The notes under the pieces: generated by a model
What the model was told of the DNA's origin: nothing
What the model saw: the letters and a program-made list of their open reading frames with translations, nothing else
The model's database searches: none
Assembly: GCA_022828085.1 (NCBI GenBank)
Contig: JAJEIY010000086.1
Span: 1-64,000 of the forward strand
Origin: Acidobacteriota bacterium
Lineage (GTDB): Bacteria > Acidobacteriota > Vicinamibacteria > Marinacidobacterales > Marinacidobacteraceae
Reading direction: 5' to 3'
Length of the DNA stretch: 64,000 nucleotides
Position numbers and translations under genes: made by a program
Shown here: piece after piece, positions 15,834-24,334 of the stretch
Layout of the letters: each line of letters begins with the position of its first letter
Numbering within the stretch: position 1 is the stretch's first letter

Positions 15834-16574
15834 ATGAGGTCCAAGACGGCGCTCGCTCTCTCCGCGGCGCTGGCGTGCGCGGCGATCACCGGCGCGCAGA
15901 CCCAGCCGCAACCGCCCCCCGACAAGGAGGCGGTGCGGGAGATCGTCCGGGAGTACCTGCTCGAGCATCCGGAGGTCATCGAAGAGGCGATCCGCGCGCT
16001 CCAGGCGAGGCGGCAGGCCGACCAGGTGGCGCGGACGCGGGACGCGCTGGTGAAGAACCGCGTGGCGCTGACCCGTCATCCGATGTCGCCCGTTTCCGGC
16101 AACCCTGACGGCGACGTGACGCTCGTCGAGTTCTTCGACTACCAGTGCGGCTACTGCAAGCGCTCGCTCGAGCCGGTCATGGACCTGCTGGAGAGCGACC
16201 CCGAGCTCCGGGTCGTCTGGAAGGATTTTCCGGTGCTCGGGCAGGTCTCGACCTTCGCCGCGCTCGCGTCCATGGCGGCCCAGAAGCAGGGAAAGTACCT
16301 GGAGTTCCACAAGGCGCTCATGGGGGCGGCTGACCGCCTCACCGAGGAGTCCGTGATGGAAATCGCCGGACAGGCCGGGCTCGACGTCGACCGCCTCCAA
16401 CGAGACATGGCCGATGCCGAGATCATCACCTACCTGCAGGACACCCAGCGTCTCGCCCGCGAACTCGGGATCAACGGAACCCCCGCCTTCGTGATCGGCA
16501 ACACCCTGGTCCCCGGCGCGGTGGACGGCGCCCGCCTCAAGCAACTCATCGCCCAAGCCCGCCGCGGCGGCTGA
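15834..16574 (+). CDS. Periplasmic DsbA-family thiol-disulfide protein
   Basis: A signal peptide (MRSKTALALSAALACAAITGAQ) is followed by a ScsC/DsbA-like N-terminal helix EIVREYLLEHPEVIEEAIRALQ. The DsbA thioredoxin fold comes next, with active site FFDYQCGYCKRS (CGYC) and the cis-proline loop INGTPAFVIGNTLVPG. The 246-residue protein should act in the periplasm as a thiol oxidase or isomerase. The YLLEHPEVI segment occurs in oligomeric ScsC-type proteins and suggests possible oligomerisation. A GGAGA site precedes the ATG. It lies between the S9-family and M20 genes, both also exported. Confidence 0.9.
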   Translation: MRSKTALALSAALACAAITGAQTQPQPPPDKEAVREIVREYLLEHPEVIEEAIRALQARRQADQVARTRDALVKNRVALTRHPMSPVSGNPDGDVTLVEFFDYQCGYCKRSLEPVMDLLESDPELRVVWKDFPVLGQVSTFAALASMAAQKQGKYLEFHKALMGAADRLTEESVMEIAGQAGLDVDRLQRDMADAEIITYLQDTQRLARELGINGTPAFVIGNTLVPGAVDGARLKQLIAQARRGG

Positions 16575-16576
16575 AA

Positions 16577-16623
16577 CGGCTTGGAACGCCGGTCTCCGAC
16601 CGGCACCCGCCCGCGCAGCGGGC
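16577..16623. repeat. Dispersed double-hairpin element
   Basis: Flank CGGCTTGGAAC, hairpin A GCCGGTC (16586-16592)/GACCGGC (16596-16602) with TCC loop, then B CCGCCCGC (16605-16612)/GCGGGCGG (16616-16623) with GCA loop. Both stems are perfect. Four short CGTCCC-type repeats follow at about 16664-16682. Confidence 0.9.
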
Positions 16624-16682
16624 GGAGCAGCACTTCGGTGCGCCCCATGACGGCGCAAGAGCCGTCCCCGTCCCCGTCCCCG

Positions 16683-16688
16683 TAGAAT
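16683..16688 (+). promoter_or_regulatory. Putative -10 box of the M20 amidohydrolase gene
   Basis: TAGAAT in the same CGTAGAATC context as upstream of the S9-family gene, 38 bases before the ATG. The leader (GGGAGGT...CCCATGCC) is also shared. Confidence 0.45.
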
Positions 16689-16726
16689 CGGCCCCCGACC
16701 GCATCACGCGCCGCCGGGAGGTTCCC

Positions 16727-18316
16727 ATGCCCCGATTCACCAAAACGACGGCTCTCTCAGCCCTCTCGCTCGTCCTCCTCGCGGCCCCCGCCGCCGTCCA
16801 GGACCTCGAAACCCTCCGCCCTGTCGCCGACCAGGGCGCCGCCGAGCGCGCCAAGCTGGCGCAGGTGATCGTGGACTCCGTCTTCAGCTTCGGCGAACTC
16901 GGCTTCCAGGAGGTCGAGACCTCCCGCTACCTCACCGGCGTCCTCCGCGACAACGGCTTCGAGATCGAGGAAGGGATCGCCGGCATCCCCACCGCCTGGA
17001 TGGCGCGCTGGGGCTCCGGCTCCCCGGTGATCGCGCTCGGCAGCGATATCGACGGCATCCCGAAGGCCTCCCAGAAGCCCGGCGTCGCCTATTTCGACCC
17101 GCTCGTCGAGGGCGCCCCCGGCCACGGCGAGGGCCACAACTCCGGCCAGGCGGTGATCATCGTGGGCGCGCTCGCCGCCAAGGAGGTCATGGAGCGCGAG
17201 GGGATCCCCGGGACCATCGTCATCTGGCCCGGGGTGGCCGAGGAACTGCTCGCCACCAAGGCGTGGTTCATCCGCGCCGGCCACTTCGACGACATCGACA
17301 TCAACATCTTCACCCACGTGGCCTCCGACTTCGGGGTGAGCTGGGGCCAGGGCAGAGGCAGCGGCCTCGTCTCCGTGGAATACACCTTCGAGGGCGAGTC
17401 GGCGCACTCCGCGGGCGCGCCGTGGCGAGGCCGCAGCGCCCTCGACGCCGTCGAGATCATGAACATGGCCTGGAACGTCAAGCGCGAGCACCTGCGCCTG
17501 CCGCACCGCTCCCACTACGTGATCTCGAACGGCGGCGACCAGCCCAACGTGGTGCCGCAGCTCGCGTCCGTCTGGTACTACTTCCGCGAGCTCGACCAGC
17601 CCCACATGAAGGAGCTGTACGAGCTCGGCAACACGATGGCCGAGGCGGCGGCCGCGATGACCTCCACCAAGGCGTCCTGGCGCATCCTGGGCCATGCGTA
17701 TCCGCGCCACTTCAACAAGCCGGTCGCGGAGGCGCTCTGGGCCAACATCGAGCGGGTGGGCCTGCCGGAGTGGAGCGAGGCGGACCAGACGCTCGCCCGG
17801 GGTCTCCAGCGCGAACTCGGCGTCGAGGAGCGCGGTCTCGCCATGGAGCTCGGCCAGATGGGCGGCCCGGCGCCCGAGCCCCGGCTCGGCGGCTTCTCCG
17901 ACGACATCGGGGACATCTCGTGGAAGGTCCCGACGGTCACCATGCGCTATCCGTCGAACATCCCGGGCGGACCGGGCCACCATTGGGCGAACGCGGTGGC
18001 GATGGCGACCCCGATCGCTCATAAGGGCGTGACCGCCGGGGCGCGGGTGATCGCGATGACGCTGATGGACCTGTTCCTCGATCCGTCACTCGTGGCGGCG
18101 GCGAAGGAGTACTTCGCCGAGCAGACCGCCGAGCACCAGTACAGCCCCCTGATCGGGCCGAACGACCCGCCGGCGATCCATCTCAACAAGGAGCGGATGG
18201 ATTCCTTCCGGGAGGCGATGCGGCCGTTCTACTACGACCCGGACCGCTACGACAGCTACCTGGAGCAACTCGGGATCGAGTACCCGACGGTGCGGGGCGG
18301 CGATCCGGAGATCTGA
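16727..18316 (+). CDS. Exported M20-family amidohydrolase (AbgB-like)
   Basis: The 529-residue protein has a signal peptide (TALSALSLVLLAAPAAVQD) and an M20D-type metal-dependent hydrolase domain. FSFGELGFQEVETSRYL, GSDIDGIPKASQ and GHGEGHNSGQAVIIVGALAAKE carry His and Asp residues expected at the metal site. GVAEELLATKAWFIRAGHFDDIDINIFTH follows, then a dimerisation domain starting VEYTFEGESAHSAGAPWRGRSALDAV. It most resembles p-aminobenzoyl-glutamate hydrolase subunit B, which cleaves folate breakdown products. No AbgA partner is present, and export is unusual for AbgB. Substrate assignment is uncertain; the family assignment is firm. Confidence 0.9.
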   Translation: MPRFTKTTALSALSLVLLAAPAAVQDLETLRPVADQGAAERAKLAQVIVDSVFSFGELGFQEVETSRYLTGVLRDNGFEIEEGIAGIPTAWMARWGSGSPVIALGSDIDGIPKASQKPGVAYFDPLVEGAPGHGEGHNSGQAVIIVGALAAKEVMEREGIPGTIVIWPGVAEELLATKAWFIRAGHFDDIDINIFTHVASDFGVSWGQGRGSGLVSVEYTFEGESAHSAGAPWRGRSALDAVEIMNMAWNVKREHLRLPHRSHYVISNGGDQPNVVPQLASVWYYFRELDQPHMKELYELGNTMAEAAAAMTSTKASWRILGHAYPRHFNKPVAEALWANIERVGLPEWSEADQTLARGLQRELGVEERGLAMELGQMGGPAPEPRLGGFSDDIGDISWKVPTVTMRYPSNIPGGPGHHWANAVAMATPIAHKGVTAGARVIAMTLMDLFLDPSLVAAAKEYFAEQTAEHQYSPLIGPNDPPAIHLNKERMDSFREAMRPFYYDPDRYDSYLEQLGIEYPTVRGGDPEI

Positions 18317-18761
18317 GGAAAGCTCAAGGCGGTGGCGCCGCCGGCTTGGAACGGCGGCCCCCAGACCGGTGCCTCGGCCGGCAGGGAGGACCGTGGCCTA
18401 ACGGACTCCCAGTATCCACTCCTCAAGGAGCGCCGTACGCTTTTCGCAATCGGGCAGCCCGGGTTCGAACTACTGATCGAGTCTTCCTCCAAAGTCCGTC
18501 TCGCGGAGCCGTTTCGCGACTGCTGCCAAGAGACATCCACTCCTTGTGCACTTGGGCGGAGTGCGCCCCTCGCGGTGGACAGTTCAGCCCATTCCAAAGG
18601 CTTCGCGCCGCGGGCTATGCTGGCTCGCACGTCACTCCCACCGGTTCACCTTCCGTCTTCCTCCGAGCCGGGAAAACCTCCCCGAGCCATGCTTCTCCGA
18701 ATCGGGGCTTCATTCGTGGCCGCAGCACTCGCCGCTCCATGCACCTCGTGGCCGCTGCCAC
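18317..18761. other. Intergenic stretch with a degraded hairpin element
   Basis: A decayed copy of the dispersed element (CGGCTTGGAACGGCGG...AGACCGG) lies at about 18341-18375. The remaining 380 bases are less GC-rich than the flanks. They hold several open frames on both strands, but none has a recognisable domain, codon bias or ribosome-binding site. I see no gene here. Confidence 0.5.
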
Positions 18762-20036
18762 ATGCCCGCCCGCAAACTCCCACTCGTTGACCCGGTGACG
18801 GGCCGTGAGGCCGGAACCGCACCGGGGGCGGACGTGACCGGGACCCGCCGGAGCCGTCCGAAGTTCACCCGGGAGGCGGCAACCCGACTGTGGCTGCACC
18901 GCCAGGGGTTCGACCGGCCCCGGGGGGCGACCTCACTCGGCGCCGCGGCCTTCGTCGAGCACCTGGAACGGACGGGCGCCCTCCAGCTCGACAGCGTGAA
19001 CGTCGTGGACCGGGCCCACTACCTGACCCTCTGGAGCCGGTTCGGCTCGTACGACCGCTCGAAAGTGGATCGGTGGGTGTACGGGGATCGTCTCGCGTAC
19101 GAGTACTGGGGACACGAAGCCTCGATCCTGCCCATCTCCCATCTCCCGCTCGGGCGGCGGCGCATGCGGCGATTCCCTCCCGAGAGCTGGTCGGGACGCG
19201 CGTGGTGGGGCCGATACGTGACCTCGACGGCGTCGAAGCGGCGTGTGCTGCGGCGGCTGCGCGCGGAGGGGCCTCTGGAGAGCGTCGACTTCCGGCCGCA
19301 GGCGGCCGACCGCGAGGAGAGGACGGACTCGCTCGGGTGGGGCCTGAAGGAGGACAAGCGCTCGCTGTCGCTGCTGTGGCACGACGGCCGAGTCGCCGTG
19401 AGCGGGCGGCGGCACTTCCGGTGCCTCTACGACGTGGCGGAGCGCGTCTACCCCGACGGGCCGGTCGCGTCGCTATCCGAGTACCACGACAGTTGGCTTC
19501 TGACCGGCCTCTCGGGGTGCGGGATCGCTCCGGAAAGACACCTCGTCAACTACTTCACCGGGCCGGAACTCAACGCGGCGGAGCGGCGCCGGGTCATCGC
19601 CCGCAACCTGCGGAAGAAACGGATCGTCGAGGTGGACGTGGAGGGACTGCGGGGGCCCTGCTACGCCCTGCCCGGACACCTCGAGGCCATCGACCGTCTG
19701 CCCGAGCCGGCCGGGACCACGCTGATCTGCCCCTTCGATTCCCTGCTCTGGCAGCGAAAGCGCGCGGCCGAACTTCTCGACTTCGAGTACGCCGTCGAAA
19801 TCTACGTCCCGGCCGCGAAGCGGAAGTACGGCTACTACGTGTTGCCGATCCTTCACGACGGACGCCTCGTGGGACGGCTCGACCCGAAGCTCCACCGCGA
19901 CCGCGGCCTGCTGGAGATCCGGGCTCTCCACATGGAGCCCAGCTGCGCGGTAACCGCGGACTTCGGTGCGGAACTGGACGGTGCGATCGCGGATCTCGCG
20001 AAGTTCCTCGGGGCCACGGACATCCGCATGCCTTGA
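18762..20036 (+). CDS. YcaQ-like DNA glycosylase family / winged-helix protein
   Basis: The 424-residue product matches the HTH_42/YcaQ family, in which E. coli YcaQ unhooks interstrand crosslinks and other bulky N-alkyl lesions. The motif LQLDSVNVVDRAHYLTLWSRFGSYD near residue 60 contains the Q-hydrophobic-D catalytic signature. YEYWGHEASILPISHLPLGRRRM and CPFDSLLWQRKRAAELLDFEYAVEIYVPAAKRKYGYYVLPIL are also family-specific. I chose ATG 18762 because it gives near-normal family length; the frame upstream to 18546 is not conserved. A basic 35-residue N-terminus precedes the first winged helix. It is predicted cytoplasmic. Confidence 0.88.
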   Translation: MPARKLPLVDPVTGREAGTAPGADVTGTRRSRPKFTREAATRLWLHRQGFDRPRGATSLGAAAFVEHLERTGALQLDSVNVVDRAHYLTLWSRFGSYDRSKVDRWVYGDRLAYEYWGHEASILPISHLPLGRRRMRRFPPESWSGRAWWGRYVTSTASKRRVLRRLRAEGPLESVDFRPQAADREERTDSLGWGLKEDKRSLSLLWHDGRVAVSGRRHFRCLYDVAERVYPDGPVASLSEYHDSWLLTGLSGCGIAPERHLVNYFTGPELNAAERRRVIARNLRKKRIVEVDVEGLRGPCYALPGHLEAIDRLPEPAGTTLICPFDSLLWQRKRAAELLDFEYAVEIYVPAAKRKYGYYVLPILHDGRLVGRLDPKLHRDRGLLEIRALHMEPSCAVTADFGAELDGAIADLAKFLGATDIRMP

Positions 20037-20089
20037 AGGCCGGCCGTCCCGTCGCGCGCGCCATGCGGGCGGGTGGGGGCCGTCCCGCC

Positions 20090-20135
20090 GCCCGCCTGCG
20101 GCGGGCTGTGCCGGTCGGAGACCGGCGGTCCAAGC
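20090..20135. repeat. Dispersed double-hairpin element (reverse order)
   Basis: B GCCCGCC (20090-20096)/GGCGGGC (20100-20106) with TGC loop, then A GCCGGTC (20110-20116)/GACCGGC (20120-20126) with GGA loop, then GGTCCAAGCCG. It ends 20 bases before a good -35 box. Confidence 0.9.
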
Positions 20136-20155
20136 CGTCGCGCCACTCTCCCCCG

Positions 20156-20184
20156 TTGACAGTCCCGCAGGCTGCCCGTAGGCT
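20156..20184 (+). promoter_or_regulatory. Sigma70-type promoter of the CocE/NonD hydrolase gene
   Basis: TTGACA at 20156-20161, a 17-base spacer, and TAGGCT at 20179-20184. The start of transcription would be near 20191, leaving a leader of about 27 bases that contains GGAGG before the ATG. This is the clearest promoter in the window. Confidence 0.7.
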
Positions 20185-20217
20185 CGATTCCCCAACTTGA
20201 CGGAGTGGAGGTACACC

Positions 20218-22023
20218 ATGGTTTCAAGTAGCCGTTCGACCCGGATTCTGTTTGGCGCGGCCCTCGCACTGCTGGCTGCCGGCGCCGCGTTCGCCCAGCC
20301 CTACACCTGCGAGGAGGTGATGGTGCCGATGCGCGACGGCACCATGCTCGCCACCGACGTGTACATGCCCAACAACCAGGGCGACGGTCCGTGGCCGGTC
20401 ATCCTCGAGCGGACGCCGTACAACAAGGGCGACTGCGCGCACCGGTTCGCGCCGTACTTCGCCCAGCGCGGCTACGTCGCGATCGTCCAGGACGAGCGCG
20501 GCCGCTACAACTCGGAGGGCACCTACCACTGGCTGCTCGACCAGGCGTGGCACGAGCGCCAGGACGGCTACGACACCATCGAGTGGGCGGGCACCCAGTC
20601 CTGGTCCACCGGGAAGGTGGGGACGCAGGGGCTCTCGTTCACCTGCTTCAACCAGTACCTGACCGCGCCGACCCGGCCGCCGCACCTGGCCGCCATGTTC
20701 TGCGCGCACTCGGCTTCGAACGCCTACAAGGACCTCTACTGGGCGGGCGGCGCGCTCCACATGATCATGCCGACCTGGCTGCTCTCGCAGAACGAGATGG
20801 TCCAGCCGGTGCCGCTCGACGACCCCGGACGGCGGACCGGCTACGTCGGCGCCGATCAGGCCTGGATGCAGTGGCACCAGCGGCGGCTCGAGACCGAGGC
20901 GCCGATGGGCCGGAGCATGCTCACCCGCATGATGACCGACATGATCGAGAACCCGTACTACAACGACTACTGGCGGCAGTATGCGGTCGACGAGCAGTGG
21001 GACCAGATCGACACCCCGATCATGCACTACGCGAGCTGGTACGACCGGTATCCGCACTCGCAGGTGGGGCACTTCAACGGCATCCAGGCCCAGGGCATGG
21101 CGAACGCCCGGGACAGCCAGCGGCTGTTCATCGGGCCGTGGCTCCACGGGGCCGGGCTCATCAACGCCCGGGTGATCGGCGATCTCGACTTCGGGCCCGA
21201 GGCGGCCATCGACTACAACGCGCTGCGCCTCCGCTGGTTCGACTACCACCTGAAGGGCATCGACAACGGCATCATGGACGAGCCGAAGGTGAGCCTCTTC
21301 ATCATGGGCGCGAACACCTGGCGCCGGGAGAACGAGTATCCGATCGCCCGCGAGGTGCGGACCGACTACTACTTCCGGGCGGAGAACGCCGATTCGATCG
21401 ATTCGCTGAACGACGGGACCCTGTCCACCGAGGCGCCCGGCGACGAGGGTTCCACCAGCTACGAGTACGACCCGCGCGACCCCGTGCTGTCGATCGGCGG
21501 CGACCTGTTCATCCAGCCCATGGGCGCGCGCGACAACCGGCCCGCCGACCGCCGCAGCCTGACCTTCACCACGCCGGTGCTCGAGGAGGACACCGAGGTC
21601 ACCGGGATGCCCACGGTGGAGCTCTGGGCCTCATCCAGCGCGGTGGACACCGACTGGACGGTCACGATCACCGACGTCCATCCGGACGGCTACTCGCAGA
21701 CGCTCCGCCAGAACATCCTGCGCGCGCGGTACCGCGAGGGCGACGAAACGCCGGTCCTGATGAACCCCGGCGAGGTCTACAAGTTCACGATCGAGATGTA
21801 TCCCATCTCGAACCTCTTCAAGGCGGGTCACCGCATCCGGATGACGGTGTCCAGCAGTTCCTTCCCGAAGTGGCTGCCGAACGGCAACACCGGCCGGGAG
21901 ATGGACGAGGACATGCCGGTGGTCATCGCGAACAACACGATCTACCACGACGCGGACCGTCCCTCGAAGGTCATCCTGCCGATCATCCCGGCGGGACCGG
22001 GGGCGGGTCCGGGCCGCCACTGA
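20218..22023 (+). CDS. Exported CocE/NonD family X-Pro-type hydrolase
   Basis: The 601-residue protein has a signal peptide (ILFGAALALLAAGAAFAQ) followed by the alpha/beta-hydrolase start VMVPMRDGTMLATDVYMPN. Other family blocks are GPWPVILERTPYNKGD, QDERGRYNSEGTY and the nucleophile elbow GTQGLSFTCFNQYLTA (Ser in GLS). WYDRYPHSQVGHFNG carries the probable Asp, and IGPWLHGAG the catalytic His region. The C-terminal half is the X-Pro dipeptidyl-peptidase-type jelly roll (EDTEVTGMPTVELWASSSAVDTDWTVTI). Such enzymes hydrolyse amides or esters, for example acyl-peptides and cocaine esters. All three catalytic positions look intact. Confidence 0.9.
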   Translation: MVSSSRSTRILFGAALALLAAGAAFAQPYTCEEVMVPMRDGTMLATDVYMPNNQGDGPWPVILERTPYNKGDCAHRFAPYFAQRGYVAIVQDERGRYNSEGTYHWLLDQAWHERQDGYDTIEWAGTQSWSTGKVGTQGLSFTCFNQYLTAPTRPPHLAAMFCAHSASNAYKDLYWAGGALHMIMPTWLLSQNEMVQPVPLDDPGRRTGYVGADQAWMQWHQRRLETEAPMGRSMLTRMMTDMIENPYYNDYWRQYAVDEQWDQIDTPIMHYASWYDRYPHSQVGHFNGIQAQGMANARDSQRLFIGPWLHGAGLINARVIGDLDFGPEAAIDYNALRLRWFDYHLKGIDNGIMDEPKVSLFIMGANTWRRENEYPIAREVRTDYYFRAENADSIDSLNDGTLSTEAPGDEGSTSYEYDPRDPVLSIGGDLFIQPMGARDNRPADRRSLTFTTPVLEEDTEVTGMPTVELWASSSAVDTDWTVTITDVHPDGYSQTLRQNILRARYREGDETPVLMNPGEVYKFTIEMYPISNLFKAGHRIRMTVSSSSFPKWLPNGNTGREMDEDMPVVIANNTIYHDADRPSKVILPIIPAGPGAGPGRH

Positions 22024-22086
22024 CGCCGGCTGGAGGATCGGGGGAACCGCGGGACCCGCACCTGCGTGGTGGCGGCGCCCGCGGGC

Positions 22087-22521
22087 TCAGACCGGGAGCA
22101 CGCGCAAGGAGGACTGGTGCCTTCTGGGGACGAGTCCCTTCAGGCCGCCGTCAAACGTCGTCAACCGACCGGCCCGCTGGATCGCGGTGTCCAGCAGCAC
22201 GGCGTCCGTGACCTGCCGGTAGCCCTGGAGACGCGCGCTGACCGACTCCGGCAGCTCGCTGATGGAGCGGTCCAGCGGCCAGAAGCGATGGGAGCCCAGC
22301 CCGGTGAGGCCTTCCAGAACCCCGATGGCGTCGAGAGCGGTGACCGTGTGGTGGACGGCCGCGCGGTTGCAGGAAACGCGCACAAAACCTGCCTCCGTCA
22401 ACAGGCAGGTCGCCCAGCCGGCATCCCGATCCGCATCGAACCATGCCCACGCGGCGTCGTGATGCACATGATTGGGCCAGGCAAGCGCGACCAGGACGTT
22501 CACGTCCGGAAGCGCAATCAA
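22087..22521 (-). CDS. vapC: VapC-like PIN-domain toxin
   Basis: The 144-residue PIN-domain ribonuclease starts LPDVNVLVALAWPNHVHHDAAW with the first acidic residue. It continues through LLTEAGFVRV with the Glu, and QVTDAVLLDTAIQRAGRLTTFDGGL with the paired Asp residues that hold Mg2+. VapC-type toxins cut tRNA or rRNA. The start is TTG 22521, whose T-T-G-A overlaps the antitoxin stop, giving tight translational coupling. It is encoded directly downstream of its antitoxin on the same strand. Confidence 0.9.
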   Translation of the reverse strand: MIALPDVNVLVALAWPNHVHHDAAWAWFDADRDAGWATCLLTEAGFVRVSCNRAAVHHTVTALDAIGVLEGLTGLGSHRFWPLDRSISELPESVSARLQGYRQVTDAVLLDTAIQRAGRLTTFDGGLKGLVPRRHQSSLRVLPV

Positions 22522-22751
22522 GGCCAGTCGCCCAGGGAACGATGGACGTCGTCGTTCGTGATGGGACCGGCATCGCGATCCACCGCAAACACGGTCACCC
22601 GCTCCCGCTTGCGCTGAGCGACGGCGGCATTGCTCCGGAAACCGCGACGCGCCAACTCCGACAGCGCTCGACCTACGCTTACGCCGTTCCGCTCGGCGAG
22701 CGCGCGCGCCACCGACAGCACATCGTCATCGATCGTTACCGTGGTTCGCAT
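22518..22751 (-). CDS. vapB: VapB-like ribbon-helix-helix antitoxin
   Basis: The 77-residue protein begins MRTTVTIDDDVLSVARALAERNGVSVGRALSELARRGF, a ribbon-helix-helix DNA-binding domain with the N-terminal beta strand and two helices. The C-terminal part (VTVFAVDRDAGPITNDDVHRSLGDWP) is the likely toxin-binding tail. It should neutralise the PIN toxin and repress the promoter immediately upstream. No ribosome-binding site is seen, and the promoter position suggests a leaderless message. Confidence 0.9.
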   Translation of the reverse strand: MRTTVTIDDDVLSVARALAERNGVSVGRALSELARRGFRSNAAVAQRKRERVTVFAVDRDAGPITNDDVHRSLGDWP

Positions 22752-22757
22752 TGGTGC

Positions 22758-22763
22758 ACTATA
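22758..22763 (-). promoter_or_regulatory. Extended -10 promoter of vapBC, leaderless start
   Basis: On the minus strand TATAGT (22763-22758) is preceded by TGC, an extended -10 box. A weak TTGTGA lies 19 bases further upstream. Six bases separate the box from the vapB ATG, so transcription would begin at or next to the start codon. The surrounding 50 bases are AT-rich, unlike the flanks. Confidence 0.5.
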
Positions 22764-22917
22764 GCATTAAGTCATCATCACATCACAACATCATAAGAAC
22801 GGAGCGAATCTGATGCACCCCGAGTGCGGCGTCAACCCGGGATGGCGGCCACTGACGGCGGCTCCGGGTCGCGGGCAGCCGCGGACCCGGACCGGGAGGA
22901 CGCGCCGCGGGCCTGGT

Positions 22918-23760
22918 CTACTCGATCGGCGCGAGGAGTTCCGGCGCGGTCACGAGTTGCCGGACGCCGTGCGACTTCGTCTCGTCGAAGACGTTGCCCG
23001 ACGCGGCCCAGCGGTGGAGGGAGCTGATGTCCAGCTTGGCGCATTGCGGCCGCACGTTCCAGGTGACCCGGACGGGAGAGCAGGTGCTCTGGTCGTAGGA
23101 GGGGCCCGTGGTCGAGCCGCGGAACAGCACCGGCTCACCGGTGTTGGACGGGATCATCCTGGCCTGATGCAGGCCGCCGGCCATGTTGCCGCCGTAGGCC
23201 ATCGTCGTGAAGTCGAGCGCGTCCGCATCGTTGACGACGAGGAATACCTGCGCCTCCACGCGGAGGAGCGGGTTCTCGCAGGCTTCGGGGACGCACGAGC
23301 CGAGCCCGACGCCCGGAGCCGCGTCGCATGAGGTGTGGACCCAGTGGACCTCGATCGTGTCCCCCGGGCTCACGCCGCCGTAAGCCCCCTCGGCCGGCTC
23401 CAGCTCGGCGGGGGTGAGGTCCGCCGTCTCGTTGCAGGCGTAGCCGCCGTCCTCGGCGTCGCTCACGAAGACGCTGAATCCCGGGCCCTTGTGCTCCGCG
23501 TTGGTGTGGGTGTGGAGGTTGCAGAGGTTCAGCTCGCCGGCCGCGGGCGCCAGCGGGAACATCTCCGGATTCAGCCCCGCCGGATCGGCAATGTCCCGCG
23601 GCGTCTGCGGCCCCATGTCGAGGCACAGCGCCTCCTCTGCCGCTGGAGCGGCGTCCGCCGCGGCGGCGGGGTCCGAGCCGCCCGCTTCGGGCGCCGGGTC
23701 GCCGCCGCAGCCGGCGGCGAGCGGTGTGAACAGGATGACGAGGAGGATGGCGGTTCGCAT
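22918..23760 (-). CDS. Delta-class carbonic anhydrase-like lipoprotein
   Basis: The 280-residue protein begins with a lipoprotein signal (LFTPLAAGCGGD, lipobox LAAGC), then a spacer rich in Ala, Pro and Glu. The conserved part contains GELNLCNLHTHTNAEHKGPGF (His83, His85, His90) and DTIEVHWVHTSC (His139, His142). These match the histidine pattern of the delta-type carbonic anhydrase family known from diatoms and some bacteria. The enzyme would interconvert CO2 and bicarbonate, bound to a periplasmic or outer-membrane surface. Many cysteines (Cys46, 80, 109, 145, 156, 161, 227, 240) suggest disulfides. I chose ATG 23760 for the signal peptide. The family call is from motif memory. Confidence 0.72.
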   Translation of the reverse strand: MRTAILLVILFTPLAAGCGGDPAPEAGGSDPAAAADAAPAAEEALCLDMGPQTPRDIADPAGLNPEMFPLAPAAGELNLCNLHTHTNAEHKGPGFSVFVSDAEDGGYACNETADLTPAELEPAEGAYGGVSPGDTIEVHWVHTSCDAAPGVGLGSCVPEACENPLLRVEAQVFLVVNDADALDFTTMAYGGNMAGGLHQARMIPSNTGEPVLFRGSTTGPSYDQSTCSPVRVTWNVRPQCAKLDISSLHRWAASGNVFDETKSHGVRQLVTAPELLAPIE

Positions 23761-23806
23761 GGGGCCTATCGTATGCAAGCGCCGCCGGAGCCCGCCAACC
23801 AGGCTG

Positions 23807-24310
23807 CTAGGAGGCCGCCGCGGCGACCGGCCGCAAGACCCTGCGGCAGCGCCGCATCCAGAAGTCGTACCGCGCGATGCTCTCGTCGTCGACGACGGCA
23901 GCGTCCAGCGAGCGGAAGCTACCTTCCTGAACCCACAGGGCCTGCCAGGCAGGGTAGTGCTCGTCGCAGGTATCCGTGAGCGATTCGGAATCGAGGCCCG
24001 CCAGGCCGTTCCGGACGGCACCCAGCCCGTCGTCAGTGCTGTCCCCGCTGTCCATCGCCACCGAGACAAAGACGCTCATCACGTCCATGCAGTCCACGAA
24101 CGCCGCCTCCGTGGCGCGCGGCCCGGTTTCCGAGCGGAGCTGGATGGGCAGACGGCCCACCGCTCCTCCCGACTGGTCGCGGCACGCTGCCCGTACCGGA
24201 TCGGAGCGGCCCGGCAGGCGGTCCAGCTCGGCGGTCGTGTGCTCGGCCCGCATCGCGGCGGTCGCGCATCCCAGCCCCAGGATCAATGACAGTGACAACA
24301 GGTACTTCAT
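23807..24310 (-). CDS. Small exported hypothetical protein
   Basis: The 167-residue product has a signal sequence MKYLLSLSLILGLGCATAAM. GLGC could be a lipobox, making it a lipoprotein; otherwise cleavage would fall after ATA. The mature part is charged, with cysteines at AACRDQ, VDCMDV, DTCDEH and RRCRRV that could pair in the periplasm. I recognise no family. It lies between the carbonic anhydrase gene and the outer-membrane barrel gene on the same strand, 24 bases from the latter, so it may be cotranscribed with it. Confidence 0.65.
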   Translation of the reverse strand: MKYLLSLSLILGLGCATAAMRAEHTTAELDRLPGRSDPVRAACRDQSGGAVGRLPIQLRSETGPRATEAAFVDCMDVMSVFVSVAMDSGDSTDDGLGAVRNGLAGLDSESLTDTCDEHYPAWQALWVQEGSFRSLDAAVVDDESIARYDFWMRRCRRVLRPVAAAAS

Positions 24311-24334
24311 CGCGTTTCCTCCGTGGAAGGGTCC

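Noticed and set aside
18332..18798. Overlapping open frames between the M20 and YcaQ-like genes
   Set aside because: No domain, no ribosome-binding site, and several frames on both strands look equally plausible; the first part is repeat sequence.
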